Program-made: the position numbers and the translations under genes | The notes under the pieces: generated by a model | Database searches by the model: none | Seen by the model: the letters and a program-made list of their open reading frames with translations, nothing else | Told to the model about the DNA's origin: nothing | DNA from: Bin87 sp964502995 | Lineage (GTDB): Bacteria > Chloroflexota > Dehalococcoidia > Lucifugimonadales > UBA3495 | Assembly: GCA_964502995.1 (NCBI GenBank) | Contig: CAZCZB010000070.1 | Location: 1 to 15,824, forward strand | Direction: 5' to 3' | Length of the DNA stretch: 15,824 bases | Shown: positions 14,573 through 15,824 of the stretch, one piece after another | How the letters are laid out: each line of letters starts with the position of its first letter | How positions within the stretch are numbered: position 1 is the first letter of the stretch

Positions 14573-15363
14573 GGTTCATCTCCAATCTGTGCTGCAAAAC
14601 CAAATGACTTGTACCTCTTTTGGTTGTCACGAAAGCCAGTCGAGAATCGATAACGCGTCGAGCCCGGTATCGCTACGGCGCAAGACGCGACTGACGCCGC
14701 GATAGGGGCGCGAAGGGGTGCAGCCCAAGCGCTGTATTCGAAGTGCCACCGGAGGGACGATGCTGAAGGACGAAATCGCTGCAATCCTATGAAGCAAAGC
14801 AACTCGACCGCTGGGTGTGCCGTTGTCTCGGAATCATGGGCGTCAAGCGAGAAACCCATGTCCAAAGCCGGAGCAAACCTCCGAGCGTCAAAGTAAAATG
14901 GCTCAACCTTTCGAGGTTGGCCCCGACCTTTTCTCTCGCGCATAACGGCACCAATACTCAGGAGTGCATCCTCGGTCGTCTCCGGGAGGGCGTTCTGCGC
15001 GGCGCACAAGATTTTGTAAGGTTTCTGCTGACCAGCCCATGTCTTCAGTGGCTTTAGCTCATCGTCATTGGTTTCCCACCAGTCCACAGCGAAATTGAAG
15101 GGTGAGCCAACTTGAACTGTACCCTTCTCTGTCTCGGAAATAGCGCATCTTCGCAACTCACCCACCAGGTCAAGCTCTAGGGTGGAGCCATCTGAAGCAG
15201 AAATCTCAAAAGTAGCTAGATTTGGATTGAACCATGCCTCCGCATCAGGACATAGCCTGTGCGCTAACTCCAGCAGCCCGCAACATGCGAAAAACTGGCC
15301 CGGATTAGCCACGTCAACCCGGACCGCGATGTCGGGTTCTGGATACTTCATGATTCGTCCCAT
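14569..15363 (-). CDS. csb3: Csb3 (Cas8u2), large-subunit-type protein of type I-G
   Basis: Csb3 takes the place of the large Cas8 subunit in one branch of type I-G (others use Csx17). The 264-residue protein shows NPGQFFACCGLLELAHRL (20-37), FNFAVDWWETN followed by LKTWAGQQKP, and an RFRPSASSLRWHFEY segment. Cys27-Cys28 in FACCGLLELA is typical. It begins 8 bp after the cas3 stop and overlaps csb1 by 4 bp. The first ATG has little ribosome site, while the ATG at 15351 (residue 5) has GGGA six bases upstream and may be the true start, giving 260 residues. Assignment to Csb3 is by family memory and by its place between cas3 and csb1. Confidence 0.85.
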   Translation of the reverse strand: MGRIMKYPEPDIAVRVDVANPGQFFACCGLLELAHRLCPDAEAWFNPNLATFEISASDGSTLELDLVGELRRCAISETEKGTVQVGSPFNFAVDWWETNDDELKPLKTWAGQQKPYKILCAAQNALPETTEDALLSIGAVMRERKGRGQPRKVEPFYFDARRFAPALDMGFSLDAHDSETTAHPAVELLCFIGLQRFRPSASSLRWHFEYSAWAAPLRAPIAASVASCAVAIPGSTRYRFSTGFRDNQKRYKSFGFAAQIGDEP

Positions 15364-15371
15364 AGCGCCAA

Positions 15372-15824
15372 TTATCCGTTGGCAGCCGGTTCATAGCCCG
15401 CTTGTGACTCTGAAACGTTGGACCGACTTGGGCTTATCCGACCTTGAAGCGAACCGCCCGGATCGTTCAGTGGCTGTGAAGCGGCAATATCCGCGCAACG
15501 CATCAGGGACTCCAGCCAAGCCAGTCCCCAACGTCCGAACCTTTTCTGCAACCGCCCGAAGCGCTGCGTTACTTCAATGGCGGCCAGTTCATTTTCCGCC
15601 GTGGTGAAGTCCTTATCGAAAGCCCTCGTCTCGAAGTGGGGTCTGGCATGTCCGTGGTGCGCGGCAATTATATGCAAGATAAGGTCCCTTTCAGGGTCGA
15701 AAAACAGTTCAGCATCACGCATGGCGTCCATTAACGACCCGAACTCATGCCGGTATCCTGTGAGTGCCTGGGGATGCTGGTAGCGAGTCGATTTGGCTAA
15801 CGGTTCCCGTCCATTCCCGTTGCA
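15372..15824 (-). CDS. cas3: Cas3 of type I-G, C-terminal HD-nuclease part (5' end outside window)
   Basis: This frame is open to the window edge, and 150 residues are visible. In type I-G, Cas3 has the helicase first and the HD nuclease last. The visible part fits the end of that HD domain: HPQALTGYRHEFGSL, then LILHIIAAHHGHARPHF with the conserved HHG, then RFGRWGLAWLESLMRCADIAAS with the late Asp. The first HD motif and all helicase motifs lie outside the window, so activity cannot be judged. An internal ATG at 15731 is not the start, because coding sequence continues upstream. It is followed after 8 bp by csb3. This is a second, distinct Cas3 from the one at 8944-11124. Confidence 0.88.
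   Translation of the reverse strand, partial: CNGNGREPLAKSTRYQHPQALTGYRHEFGSLMDAMRDAELFFDPERDLILHIIAAHHGHARPHFETRAFDKDFTTAENELAAIEVTQRFGRLQKRFGRWGLAWLESLMRCADIAASQPLNDPGGSLQGRISPSRSNVSESQAGYEPAANG

Overview
The window comes from a high-GC bacterium. Starts are mostly preceded by Shine-Dalgarno sequences, genes are tightly packed, and the content is bacterial defence. I cannot place it below domain level. Every confident gene lies on the minus strand, so transcription runs from high to low coordinates.

Read in transcription order, the window opens (15824 to about 11.95 kb) with the end of a type I-G (formerly I-U) CRISPR effector operon: the C-terminal HD-nuclease part of a Cas3 cut by the window edge, then csb3 (cas8u2), csb1 (cas7) and csb2 (a Cas5-Cas6 fusion). 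A gap of about 830 bp follows. It holds a doubtful 65-codon frame, a hairpin that may be a terminator, decayed-looking sequence and a candidate promoter. From 11124 down to 3468 there is a complete type I-C operon: cas3, cas5c, cas8c (with a probable internal cas11c start), cas7c, cas4, cas1, cas2. Next comes a leader of about 150 bp and a CRISPR array of 31 repeats and 30 spacers (3314 to 1076). Beyond the array is the N-terminal 303 residues of a type ISP-like restriction-modification protein that runs off the low edge.

The two effector modules sit in tandem, but the window has only one adaptation set (cas4-cas1-cas2, I-C style) and one array. The I-G operon shows none of the fused cas4-cas1 and cas2 usually found behind csb2. 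The simplest reading is that I-C Cas1-Cas2-Cas4 feeds an array used by the I-C complex, and possibly by the I-G complex as well.

The most striking non-coding structure is in the 187-bp gap between cas3 and cas5c. A 34-bp perfect palindrome directly abuts a degenerate copy of the CRISPR repeat. The copy keeps the repeat's 3' tag almost intact (GAGGATTGAAGC) and ends 36 bp, one spacer length, before the cas5c start codon. Cas5c is the expected repeat-binding and repeat-cutting enzyme of type I-C, so this looks like a repeat mimic in its own 5' leader. The array also shows a block-wise switch in the last base of its repeat (C to T in crRNA sense).
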